Origin: Prorocentrum cordatum
Lineage: Eukaryota > Sar > Dinophyceae > Prorocentrales > Prorocentraceae
Reading direction: 5' to 3'
Assembly (NCBI GenBank): GCA_963575745.1
Contig: CAUYUJ010013991.1
Location: 267,501-331,500 of the forward strand
DNA length: 64,000 nucleotides
Shown: positions 50,690-61,540 of the stretch, piece by piece
Layout of the letters: the number at the start of each line of letters is the position of its first letter
How positions within the stretch are numbered: position 1 is the first letter of the stretch
Notes under the pieces: model-generated
What the model saw: only the letters and a program-made list of their open reading frames with translations
What the model was told of the DNA's origin: nothing
The model's database searches: none
Translations under genes and position numbers: made by a program

Positions 50690-52235
50690 AGTCCCTCCGA
50701 GGGGGCCCCACTCTGCCGCCGGCCCCCCCCCCCCCTCAAGGTCTCAAACGGCCCGGGGACGACCCAAGGGCGCCCCAAGCCGGTCCAAGAGAGTCCCGAG
50801 CAGTCCAAGAGAGCCTCCAGACGGTTCCAGAGCGCTCCAAGACGCCCAAGATGGCCTCCAGACGGTCCAAGACGCCTCCAAGACGGCCCAAGAGGGCTCC
50901 AAGAGCACCCCCAAGACAGCCCCGAGAAGCAAAAATTTGTGTTTTTCCAACGGTTTTTGAAGGATGTTCACGTTCACGCCATTTCGGCTTACCCACGCTC
51001 CACGACGGCCCAAGAGGCCCCCAAGACCGCCCCAGGACGGCCCAACAGGCCCCCAAGACGGCCCAAGAGGGCCCCAAGGCCGCCCAAGAGTCCTCCAGGA
51101 CGGCCCAAGAGGGGCCCCAGGATGGCCCCAAGAGGAGGCCCAGAAGGGGAACCCGAGTGAACATTTCGAGCTTTCGGCTCAAGAGGCCCCCAGGAGGCCC
51201 TAAGAGGCCCCCTCGAGGCCCCCAACAAACCCCAAAGGAGCCCCAAGAGGCCCCAAGAGGGCCCCAAGAGGTCTCCAAGAAGCCCCTGGGACGCCCCCAA
51301 GAGGCCCCTAAACTCCCCCCAATAGCCCCCGAGAGCCCTCTCGAGAGAGCCCACGAAGCGTCCATGAGGACTCCGAACCGAAACCCAAGCACGGTGGCGG
51401 GATGGGCCGACGGCCAATTGATCCGCCGCCCCCTGCTTGCAGGGGTGCACGGCGTGCTGGACGATTCAGGTTTTGGTTTTGGTTCTTTTTCTAAAAGGAC
51501 TCCCCAGTGGGCTTCGGCCTGTCCCGCCGGCCACCCGTAATTTTCCCAAAATCCGTCTGTCAATGCCTTTGTTGCCCCAACTTGGCCCAAGATGGCCTCC
51601 AAGACGGCCAAGATGGCCCAAGATGGCCTCCAAGATGCCTCCCAGACGGCCAAGATGGCCTCCAAGACGGGTAAGATGGCTCCAAGATGCCTCCAAGACG
51701 GCCCAAGATGCCCTCCAAGACGGCCAAGATGGCCCCAAGATGCCTCCAAGATGGCCCAAGAGGCCTCCAAGACGTTCTCCAGGAGAGCCCGAAGAGGCCA
51801 AAATCATTGGTTTTCCTTAGGTTTTTGAAGGTTTTTTGCGTTTTCTTCTTTTCGGCCTTCCGACGGCCCAAGAGGCCCCCAAGATCGCCCAAGAGGCCTC
51901 CAAGAAGGCCCTATGACGGCCCAAGGGCCCCCCAAGACGGCCCCAAGAGCGCCCCAAGACGGCCCAAGAGGCCTCCAAGACGCCCAACATGGCCTCCAAG
52001 ACGGCCCTGAAGCGCCCCAAGAGGGCCCCAAGACGGCCCAGAGAGGCCCCCAAGACGGCTCCAGACGGCGTCAGACGGACCAGGAACGCCCTAAGACGGC
52101 CAAAGAGACCCCCAGGAAGCCCCCAAAGGCCCCCAAGAGGCCCAAGGAGGCCCCCAAGATGCCTCCAAGAGGCCTCGAAGAGGCCCCCAAGAAGCCCCCA
52201 ACAGACCCCAAGGGTGCCCCAAGAGACTCCTAACA
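50690..52235 (+). repeat. GGCCCAAGA-type phased repeat array, third cluster
   Basis: Words such as CCAAGACGGCCCAAGAGGCC and CCTCCAAGATGGCC recur at 12-18-bp steps. Spacers like those of the 385-bp repeats occur at about 50930-51000 and 51795-51870 (GGTTTTTGAAGG...TTTTCGGC). All in one orientation. A unique island lies at 51380-51590. Long Pro/Arg- or Trp/Gly/Leu-rich frames are artefacts. Confidence 0.85.
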
Positions 52236-52839
52236 ACCCTCATCCTCCTACTCTATTTCTTCCTCTTCCTCTTCCTGTTCATAATCATTCTCTCCCATGT
52301 GTTCCCCGAAAGCTTTCCAAACCGACTCGGGGAACTCATGGTCCGATAGCTTGGCCAAGCTCTAGTCCAACTTTCGGCCACATCGGCGTTTCCAAAAAGG
52401 CAGGGGGCGGCGGTGATTCGCCGTAGGCGTCTTCGATACATGGCATACGCACCGCGTCACGACGTTCGATGCTGCGCACCACTTCGACAAACTCCCAGGG
52501 AGCGGCCGGTGATGCGCCGCTGGCGTCCTCGATAATAGGGGGAGTTGGCGAGATAAGACATGACGCACGAGGAAGCGGGGCGGAAGTGGACCCTCCTCCA
52601 TCCGTCACCCATCCTTCTCATCCCGAAGCCCCATTCACAACGGGTATGGCACATCGAAGCGCAAGTCGGGCTGCGATGGTCTAGTTTCTCAGCACACGAA
52701 CAGCCATGATGCCTGCAGGACTGAGGGGCACCCGAATTGGAACCGCGCTTGGGATCAACTTGAACACGGAATCGTCACTTCAATGTCGTGCCTATTGCAA
52801 GCGTATAACCAATATGCTACTTACTACTTGCGGTACATT
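52236..52839. other. Unrecognised sequence
   Basis: A tandem pair of about 105 bp (GCGGCGGTGATTCGCCG/GCGGCCGGTGATGCGCCG, GGCGTCTTCGATA/GGCGTCCTCGATA) lies at 52405-52540. No gene recognised. Confidence 0.5.
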
Positions 52840-53025
52840 CGTGCCGTCACTACCTCCATGTTGGGGTCTGGCACCAGGTGGGTCGTTCAACCTTGAGCGA
52901 TCGCAGCTCTTCGAAAACGTAGATCGCCCAATAGTGGTTGATTCCAGGAATGGGACGCCGCGAATGGGGCGACGCAGCGTCAACACGACACGAGCCTGCC
53001 GTACTCGATTGCGCATGTACTCAGG
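52840..53025 (+). repeat. Dispersed repeat shared with 36.9 kb, copy 2
   Basis: Partner of 36885-37115: TCAACCTTGAGCGATCGCAG, TAGATCGCCCAATAGTGG and ACACGACACGAGCCTGCCGT in the same order. Confidence 0.7.
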
Positions 53026-53094
53026 CCTGCATGCCCGAATTATAACCCCAACATCCGATGTCTTGATTTTTCCATCTGGGCTCCCCGGAAAGCC

Positions 53095-53265
53095 CGACCC
53101 GTCCCTGGGACCGGTTGTTCACCCCGAATTGCTTTTTGACGGGCCAGGGGCCTGGCGAGGGCCCCAAGCCGTTCCGACCCGTTCCCCAGACACGGCTTTC
53201 CATCCTGAGTCGTCTTTGACGGCCCCTGGGCCTGGCGAGGGCCCCCTACGGCCGAACACGGTAAT
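53095..53265 (+). repeat. About 72-bp repeat, two tandem units of a dispersed family
   Basis: TTTTTGACGGGCCAGGGGCC/TCTTTGACGGCCCCTGGGCC followed by TGGCGAGGGCCCC. Inverted relatives are at about 59395-59465 and, weaker, 54580-54650. 53266-53560 is unrecognised apart from (GGA)n at 53455-53513. Confidence 0.7.
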
Positions 53266-53834
53266 CCCAAAAAGCTCACGGCTCGAGGGGTCTTGGGGCC
53301 TGCAGTATTCGATTGCGCACGGACTCGAACCCTGCACGCGCGGGGCGGGCACGCGGCGGCTCCTGCCGCAGCAACTCCTCCATCTCCTGGGGGCGGCCGG
53401 GCGCCAGGCCCGTGCGGCAGACGACGTGGCGGCGAGGACCTGCTGGGACTCGGGAGGGGGGAGGGAATGGGGGAGGAGGGGAAGAGGAGGAGGAGGAGGA
53501 GGAGGAGGAGGACCAGTGTTAACCCAAAAGTCATCAACGATGTTGGAGCAAACCCTCCCTCCAAGCCCCCTCGTCATAGGCCCCTACAACGGTTCATTTC
53601 CACAGAGGGAACTGCCCCGTTGGAAGACAACCGTTTGAAGACCCTGAAACATGCCGAAACATTCGTTTCAAGATTCCAACGCCACGGATCAACCTGATTG
53701 TTGCGTCTTGACGATCCAGAATCATGCCAGAACGCCATCCCTGGGAATTCAACGCCGCGAATCAACGGAAGTGTTGACCCTCATAATCCTGAATCCTTCC
53801 AAAGCGCCATTTGTAGATTTAAAGACACATGTAC

Positions 53835-54420
53835 TCGGCGCTATGGCGAGAACCACCTTTTGAAAAGGAGCCGCCCTCAATCCGTGAAGTTCTTGCATCC
53901 TTCACATATAGATACATACAGGGCGCGCGGCGCTAATGCGACAACCACATTTTGAAAACGGGTCGCCTTCAATCAATGAAATTCTTGAACATGTTTAAAA
54001 CCAATGTGCGCGGCGCTAATGCGAGAACCACTTGTTGAAAAAGGGTCGCCCTCAATCCGTGAAACTCTTGCAATTGTGGTTGAACTAATGTGCGCGGCGC
54101 TAAGGTGAAATCCACATTTTGAAAACGGGTCGCCCTCACTCCGTGAAACCGTTGCAACTTTTTATGAACGCGGCGCTAAAGCGAGAGATGCATTTTGAAA
54201 ACGGGTCACCCTCAATCCGTAAAACTCTTGCGCATCTTTAAAGCGAATGTTCGCGGCGCTAAGGCGAGAACCACATTTTGAAAACGACCCGCCCTCCATC
54301 TGTGAAGCTGTTGCTAATTGTCAAGCGTCAGGGTCATAAATGATGAGGAAGTCTCCAGCGAAACGCCCGGCCCGCCCTAAAAACTTGCCTTGGGGTGCGA
54401 CAGGGAGGAATGATTTAGAA
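53835..54420 (+). repeat. 82-bp family repeat, six units plus conserved end (copy 3)
   Basis: CGGCGCTAA.GCGAGAACCA then CATTTTGAAAACGGGTCGCC then CTCAATCCGTGAAACTCTTG; unit starts near 53837, 53929, 54011, 54095, 54171 and 54253. The tail 54310-54418 matches the tail of copy 1 at 3930-4034. Confidence 0.9.
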
Positions 54421-57059
54421 GGAAAGGGAATGGAGGAGGAGGAGGAGGAGGAGGAAGAGGAGGACCTGCTGGGACTCCCAGTGGCGGGCACCTTCGCGTT
54501 CGATGCCTAGCTGAGGCTCCGCACGGTCCTGGACAACCTCTCGCTGCGGGGAAAAAAACGACGCAAAATTGTACAGTTTGGGCCTCATGGGGCCCTCGCT
54601 GGACCCTGGCACCGCAGAGGACAACCCAAGACTAAAAGCTGGTCCCGGGGAACGGGGGAATGTCGAGCAGGAACCGGCGACACAACGCCGAGAGAACGGC
54701 GATACGCTCCCTGCATCGACTCCGCATGTTCCTGGGTGGGGCGGGCGGTCGGGCCTCTATCGGCGGTGATGAATTTGGCGATTGGGAGCCGACGCGCCCC
54801 CCCTGAGCCTATCCCCTCCCTGACGTTGCCCCTGTGGCACACTCCAAACGCCCTCTGCAATCCCGCCGCCGCTTCGGACGTTGGTGGCTTCGCAAGCTTC
54901 TTCTCGAGGGGTGCATTGCGGCTCCGCGTTGACAGACACCCCCTGCCCCACTCGACAGGCCGCTAACCAGGAACCATGCGCCTTCCTGGTCAAAAAACAG
55001 CACCAAACAAAGCGCGAGCTGAAAAGTATTTTCCGTTTTCGTTTTGTTTTCGTTTACCCTCGTTCTGTCTTCTCTCTGCCTGCGCCGCAAAAAGAAATCC
55101 AAACGAAAAAGTCGACGAAATCGCCAAAACACCTTTTAACTTGCGCCTTGGATCGGCACCCCCTCCCCCACTCGACTGGCGCCAACCACGAACCATGCGC
55201 CCCCCCACCACCCTTGTAAAACAACTCCATCAAATCCAAGGGTCGGCAAAAGGTTGTAATTTCGACATATGTTTAACATTTTCCTGGATTGTTTTCTTTT
55301 CCGCTTCAATTTTCTCTTCTAAAATCAGCGTTTTCGTTGTGTGTTGTCCAAATTCTTTCCTCCTGAAAAGGCACGTGGCGGCAAATTATGGACCGTGCGT
55401 TGGACACCCGCGAGCATTTGCACGGGCTTTTGACGGGGAGAACGGGGGTGGTGCGCCAAGGGTGCACCTGATCGAGGCGCGCCAGGTGCACGACGCGCAC
55501 AGAATGCGCCAGGTGTGCCAGGGCACGTGGCAGGCACACGCCCGGTAACATTGTGACCCCTCGACCATCCAGATCAAAGGTTGTTGCAGAATGGCGGTTG
55601 GGTTGTTAGCACGGTGCATGATGCGTACACCCGACGGTAGACGAGGTTCCCTGCGTTTCAAGCTTCGGGGCTTGTTCTCGGATTACGCCTTCGCCCTTAC
55701 ACGGCAGCGCCCACATAATGACAAGTGTGAAGCGATGCCTGGCAAGGTCTTGCAAATTCAAGCGACGACAAAAGCGGACAACTCGCGCCTCCAAACAAGT
55801 TTTCTTGCGGCATGTGCGGCCTTCAATCTGGCACATGATAGCCCGCGGCGGCCCATGGTCTGGTCGGCGTGAGGCCGCGAGCACCTGGAGACCAGCGTCA
55901 TGCTCTCCGCGATGGCGGCGCAGGCGGCCCGGCGCCGCGGGCTGCGGGGCCACCAGCTGCTCCTTCGGAGGGTCTGGAGCGCCATCGGCGTCCAGCTGGC
56001 GCGACGGGCCGTTCGGATGCTGCGCTCCTGCGTGCCGCGCTTTGAGGTGGAGGAAGAAGAGGAGGAGGAGGAGGAGGAGGAGGAGGAGGAGGATGCAGCG
56101 CTCTTCGGCCGCCGCGACGACGCCGGCTTCCGGCACGAGCCGCGGGCAATCCAGCTCCGTGCTGGCGATACAGACGCAGGGCCGGGCGGAGAGGGCGCCG
56201 GAGGCCGACGACGCGGAGCTGGTCGAGCAGGACGGCCGGGGCTCGGCGCTGACCGAGCCAGGCATCCCGGAGCCGACTGAGCTCCGCCGCCCGGCAGCGC
56301 GGAGGACGGTCTGGGCGGGGCAGAAGAGGCCGGTCTAGCGCCGGCGGCGCCCGGCCGCTCGCCAGAGTTTGCAGGGGAGGGCGGCGCCGCGCACTGCCGC
56401 CGCCGCTGGCTCTGGGTCGAGTGGCCGCCTTGCGCCTGGCGTGCGGCGCGGGCCCGCGGCCGAGCGGCTGAGGAGGAGGGGTGGTGTGAAGAAGAAAGCA
56501 CGGCGGCCCAATGTGATCCACCATGCGTCGAAAAGGCCACCAGACTGCTCCCAAAGGGCCCCACGTGTCCACGGAACCCTAAGGATGCCCCTGAAACCCA
56601 ACATGTTCGAACACACTTAAATAAGAACGCCACCAATGGAAGCCCACATGCTAATATGAGGTCCTGCGATGATGCTTTATGTGGCACCCTGCTTCGTTCG
56701 AGCTGGCCATGGGAATGTCGTGACGTACTGCCATTCTAGATGCATAACGCCAGTAGTCGCAACGCAATGTGGCGTGAACCTCCTCCCTCCCCCTATCGTT
56801 TTTGTCTCTCTGGGCTCCCCGTGTTCCGCCGTGTGTAAATTCGCGTTCGCGCCGCGCTGGTTTTGCGAAGGCGCGGCGCGGGGTGGCGTTTCGACAAGAA
56901 GCTTCCGCGCTGCATGCGCGGCAGAGAAGAAAATAGGAAGGGCCCTTCGACGGGAAATCTCGGTGGGCGCCCCTATACCAGAAAATCTCCGAGCGATGGT
57001 CGACGGAAAAACGCAAGCCAAACGCGCGGTGGAGGGATTTTGCCATAGGAGAGATTCTG
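54421..57059. other. Unrecognised sequence with (GGA)n tracts
   Basis: (GGA)n at 54431-54464 and 56047-56093; an ATCGGCGAT-family relic at about 54690-54790 (TCTATCGGCGGTGATGAAT). Frames at 55890-56340 follow the (GGA)n and high GC. No domain recognised. Confidence 0.45.
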
Positions 57060-57600
57060 TCACGCTTGAGGGTCAAGCCAACCATTCGACACGCAGTCTC
57101 CGCAATCCTGCGGCGCCCGCGCCTCGCGCGGAGACGGCAGCCGGGAGACCGACCGATGTTGCGTGAGGTGCCAGAGCAAGCGAATGCCCGCTCGGTCGCA
57201 GACCCGATCTGGGGGAGCCGATTCTACTGCCCGTTCGGTCTCGGTGCCGATCTGAGCGAAGGAGCCAGTGTAGCGAACGGAGGTGGCCAGCAGAACAGCT
57301 GCAACCCACACGTGGCCGAACGCCTCCATGGTCGCGGCCTTCATCGGCGCGGCCTTCGGGGGGGTATCCTGCGTCGGCTTGGCAACCGCTGTCTAAGCGC
57401 ACTGTGGGTCGCCCCCCGCGCTGCCGACCTCGTGCGCTCGACGAATCTTCGCTGGCGGCGGGCAATCGTCTCGCCCCTTTTTTTTCGGCAGATTACGAAG
57501 AGCTTCTCGGGGAAACCAGCCCAAGGAAGGGTTCAAGAAGTACGTCACCAGACACCGCCTCTTGCTATCCTCGCTCCCTATGTTGTGAGGCAGCTCGTTG
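57060..57600 (-). other. Weak coding-like remnant
   Basis: Minus-strand fragments RCLVTYFLNPSLGWFPREAL (about 57560-57500) and MKAATMEAFGHVWVAAVLLA (57344 down) look protein-like but lie in different frames and match nothing I know. Confidence 0.25.
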
Positions 57601-57664
57601 TGCCTGAGCGTGCCGATGTCATGCGCTGAACGTGCGACCGATAGCGCCCTCGCCCCCACCGCGC

Positions 57665-58170
57665 CCCTCCTAGTGCCGACGAAGTGGCACGCCTGCCACG
57701 CTTTGCGCCTGTGCAAAGGCTAACACCGCCACCCTCTGCGCACCCCCTCTGGTGTCGAGCACGTACCACGCCTGCCACGCATTGCGGGCGTGCGACGCAA
57801 ACCGCCCCCACCCCTGCGCACCTCTCCTGGTGCGCGCGACTGATAACGCCCCCATCCACTGCGCACCCCCCGAGGTGTCGAGCAAGTGCCACGCCTGCCA
57901 CGCTTTGCGGGCGTGCGATGCATAGCGCCCCCACCCCTTGCGCACCTCATTTGGTGTGAAGAAAACGCAACGCCTGCCACGCTTTGCGGGCGTGCGATGC
58001 ATAGCGCCCCCATGCGGCCGCCCCTTCAGTTTCGAGCAAGTGCCACGCATTCTATGCTTTGCGACTGTGCAGCGCCACCCACCTCTGCGCACACTTCTGC
58101 GTCGAGAACATTGCCACACCTACCACGCTATGTGAGCGTGCGACAGATAGAGCACCCACCTCATGCGCAC
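57665..58170 (+). repeat. About 76-bp satellite, seven units
   Basis: Unit CGAGCAAGTGCCACGCCTGC, CACGCTTTGCGGGCGTGCGA, TGCATAGCGCCCCCACCCC, TGCGCACC; units drift to the right. Period about 76-80 bp. Open frames in several phases are artefacts. Confidence 0.9.
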
Positions 58171-58208
58171 CCCCTCTCCCACTAATGCTACATCGCCACA
58201 ACAGTCCC

Positions 58209-58480
58209 TCTGCCTAGCCGCCGACGCAAAAACATGTGTGTATGGCTGTAGAGGGACGTGTGTCGTATGTGGGGTACCGTGTATGTGTTGCATACATCTG
58301 GTGTGTAGGATGTAATGGACACGCCAGGTGTATACTAGCGTTGTATCGTGTGCGCGGCTCGTGTGTCTGTGTGCGTGTGCATGATGTGCTTGTGTGTGTG
58401 TGTCTGTGTCTGTGTCTGTGTGTCTGTGTGTGTGGTCGTGCGTGCGCGTGTGTGTGTGGGGGGGGGGTGCTACGCATGTG
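58209..58480 (-). repeat. (GT)n/(GTCT)n tract next to a GCGTCGGCGGCTAGG motif, copy 1
   Basis: The minus strand carries GCGTCGGCGGCTAGGCAGA (58227-58209) after a (CA)n/(CAGA)n tract at 58460-58235. An inverted partner lies at 62098-62194. Confidence 0.7.
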
Positions 58481-58837
58481 TGCGTATGTATGATGTGTGT
58501 AAGAGCGAGGAGGGGGAGGGGGGAGCTAGAAGGAGAGGGTGTGGGCGAGAAACGCGGGTGAGACGAGGGTGGGAGAGAAAACCAGAACCCCACGAAACAT
58601 GCTGGGAAAACTAAGTGTTTTGTGTCTTCTCGCCATTTCACTTCAGATCCGTTCGCCCATGAGAGCCCCACGAGGGGCCCAACAAAGCTCTGGATCCAGA
58701 CGTGGCGACGAGAAGCGCCCAGGAGGCCTGAACATGAACGAAAAACACTAGGGACTGCCGCCGTTACCTCGACTGGCCCTCTGAGTGGCAACGTTATAGG
58801 GGACCGGCTCAGGGGGGGAAACATCAACCTGGAATCG

Positions 58838-58985
58838 GCGATCCAGCTCAGCGGGAAAACCATCGACATGGAATCGGCGATACATCGCCGATAGATCGGC
58901 GATAGGCCCCCGATGGCGAATCTGCACACTCCTGGGCGAGGTGGGGCTATCGGGCCCCTATCGGCGATGAATGGACGACTGGGGG
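58838..58985. repeat. ATCGGCGAT-palindrome repeat, copy 2
   Basis: ATCGGCGATACATCGCCGAT, then AGATCGGCGATAGGCCCCCG and later TATCGGCGATGAATG. A further copy lies at 59560-59670 (CATCGGCGATGCGTCGCCG). Confidence 0.8.
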
Positions 58986-59168
58986 TCGATGCATCTCCCG
59001 CATGAGCCTGTGACCGCCCGCAGGCGGAGCCGACGCGTCCTTGCCGATGCGGGTCCGGTCGGTGAAGAACTCGTTGGCCGTGAATTGCGTGGCGGCCTCC
59101 GTGAGGCGGTCGATCGCCAGGCGCACGAACGTGTTGTGGTAGACGGGGTACCCTTCGGAGGGGGGCAA
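58947..59168 (-). CDS. Exon-like ORF, possibly SPFH/Band-7-like
   Basis: The minus frame YPVYHNTFVRLAIDRLTEAA / TQFTANEFFTDRTRIGKD has balanced composition and GC-rich third positions, unlike the low-complexity sequence around it. The pattern (short loop, amphipathic helix with LAIDRLTEAAT, then FF.DRT.I...M) reminds me of prohibitin/SPFH proteins, but this is recall of a pattern, not a match. No neighbouring exon was found. It runs without a clear splice site into the ATCGGCGAT repeat, so the last residues are not coding. A single isolated exon of a host gene or a pseudogene fragment. Confidence 0.3.
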   Translation of the reverse strand: MPPSEGYPVYHNTFVRLAIDRLTEAATQFTANEFFTDRTRIGKDASAPPAGGHRLMREMHRPPVVHSSPIGAR

Positions 59169-59199
59169 AGGAAGAAAGATAGAGCAGAAAAATCCACGC

Positions 59200-61540
59200 T
59201 CAAATTATCACCCGGGCAAGCGAAGCCGTTTAGTAAACGCGCCCAAGGAAGGAATCGAAGAGGACAGCGCTGTTTAGTAAACGCCCAGGGCCGTCTGGTA
59301 AACGCCAATTATCGGGGTCGGGGTGGCTCTTTCCTCCCTTGAAATGAACAAATCTAAATCTCAACGGGCGCATTTTGCCAATTTTCGGCCTCTGGGGGCC
59401 CTTGCCGGGCTCGGGGGCTATCAAAAACAGCTCGGGATGAGAGTCCGATCCCAGGGAAGGGGGGGTCCAGACCTCTAGGAAGAAGCGTCGCGGCAAGAAC
59501 CACGACGTTGGATGTCTGGGAGGGAAGGGGCCACGAGATGGGTACGGAGGTCGCTTGGCATCGGCGATGCGTCGCCGACGGGTCGGCGATGGGCCCTCGA
59601 TGGCAGAGCAGAACGTTCCCGTGCAGGCCTTGGCGCCTCTGCCCCGATCGGCGAGGAACGGGCGGTTATGGTTTAATGCTTCCCGGTTGGGCCACTCCCC
59701 CCGTTGCCGTTGCCCCCAACTCAAGGCTGGGGGGTGGTCGGGTCCGATAAAAGGGTGGGTTTAGCAAAGGAGGTTCAGCAAACCAGCTCGCGCAGCTGAT
59801 TTTCGCAGCGCCTCCTGGAGCCAACGGCGGAGGGAAGTACTCGGCGGCGAAGCCGAATCCAGCTACTTGCAGCAGTCTTACTTCGTAAACCCGCTTGACC
59901 CATTCCACCCCCAAGTTCGTCCGCCCCGAAAGGATGGGGGGGCGAGGAGGAGGGAATTGATGGAGGTGGAGATGGGTGGATGGGGGCGAGGGGATAGAGG
60001 AGGCGGGGAGGACGAAGGAGGAGGATGGGGGAAAGGGGAGAGGATGGATGAAGAGGGGGGAAGAGGAAGTGCATGGAGGAGGGAACATACGAAGGGAGAC
60101 GGGTGCGGAGGGTGAGGGGAGGAAAACTCTAGGTTTTATGGGTTGCGAAGGGGTCTACGGAGCTCTCGACCTTATACTTTGCTCAGGGTTGTTCTTGGCA
60201 AGTTATGGTTCTGGGATATGCCAGTCGTGAGATCACTTGCCTCCTCACCGTCCCTCCCCCCCGCTCCCATCCCTCCCTCCCTCGCTACCTCCTACTCCTT
60301 CTGATTCCACCCTCCTTCGTCCCTGCTCCTCCTCACCCCTCCCTCCTCCCCGATACCCGCCATGTGCCGCTTATTCCTTCCACTCTCCCTCGTCGTCCTC
60401 CTCCCGTGACTTTTCTCCTCCTCCTCCAGCCGCAGAGCAGGGCACCGGCGGACGCAACGCATGCCGCCCCCCCCCCCTGGGAAGGGAGGCCGCGTGGGAC
60501 CAGAGGGCGAGGGAAGAGGTATCCTCTCTGGCTCACGGGAGGCCATTTACTGTTTTCTGATACCGAGGCTCGGCGAGGGCCATGATACAAGGGTACAAGG
60601 ACTCGGCGAGCCGAACGGCATCACTCGAAGAACTATAGTATTGAGGCCAGCATCCAATGCTGGCGGTTCTGCTCCCAGGGTATTCTATTCGCCGAATTCT
60701 CAAAAGCAATACAAACGGCAACTGACCGAACATTGAAGTCTGTGATACCAGACGTCGGGATACAGAACCCATCTGGTCAGGCCAAATGGGAGGTCGTAAA
60801 ACTGAGAGCATGGCTGGCGTGAGGCCATTCAAGATTCAAATGTTTCATCGATGCGGCTGGGTGCACCATACCTGAAAAAAACAACACTCTGAAATACTCT
60901 GAATAATAGCTGCTGCTGCGCTGGTCGCACTGTTGCGGCGATAAGCATTACATCACGTCTCAGCAGGAAAGTTGGCACTGTCAGCGCGAGATGCCCCGAT
61001 ATGGAACTCGCCTCTGCGCCCACTCAAGATTGTCTGTATGATCCCTGCACGAGTTGGAACCTCCCAACACATGATACGTAGTCCGCACAATGTAGCATGA
61101 ACTGCTGGGCCGGAGACCACCAGATACAAGCGAGACGCGACACTTACCCAATGCTCATGAGAGGCAGTTGCTGGGGGGCACGGGACCTCTGTAGCGCGAG
61201 CGCGCTTTTAAGCACCCCACCCTCGCAATTCTGGTGAGAGGGTTGGATGCGTGCACGCGTGCACGCTTTTCCTGGCAGATCCCCATCCTCCTGCTTCTGC
61301 TTCTGCTCCTGCTCCTCATCCTCCTCCTCCTCCTCCTCATCCCCCTTATTTTTGATTCCTCTCCACCTCCTCCTCGTCCCTACCACCCCCTTCGGACGCG
61401 CCATGAACGAGACCACCGCCAAGGGGGGGCGCACGCGTACATGCGACTCCTGCAGTGTCCACCTCATCCTCCTCCTTCTCCTTTCCCTTCTCCTTTTCCT
61501 GTCTCCTCTGCGAGTCGATGCATGCTCCTCACTCTGCTCC
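59200..61540. other. Low-complexity and unrecognised sequence
   Basis: GTTTAGTAAACGC occurs twice, with a third variant, at 59228-59310. 59395-59465 holds an inverted 72-bp family relic. 59940-60120 is purine-rich and 60235-60480 pyrimidine-rich. 60540-61140 is of ordinary complexity with coding-like scraps (plus KSVIPDVGIQNPSGQAKWEV near 60737) but no nameable gene. 61300-61530 is (CTCCT)n. Confidence 0.45.

Noticed and set aside
53300-53400. tRNA gene on the minus strand (GGTTCGAGTCC, a B-box match, near 53330)
   Set aside because: No A box, anticodon arm or acceptor pairing could be built around it; T-stem has a mismatch.
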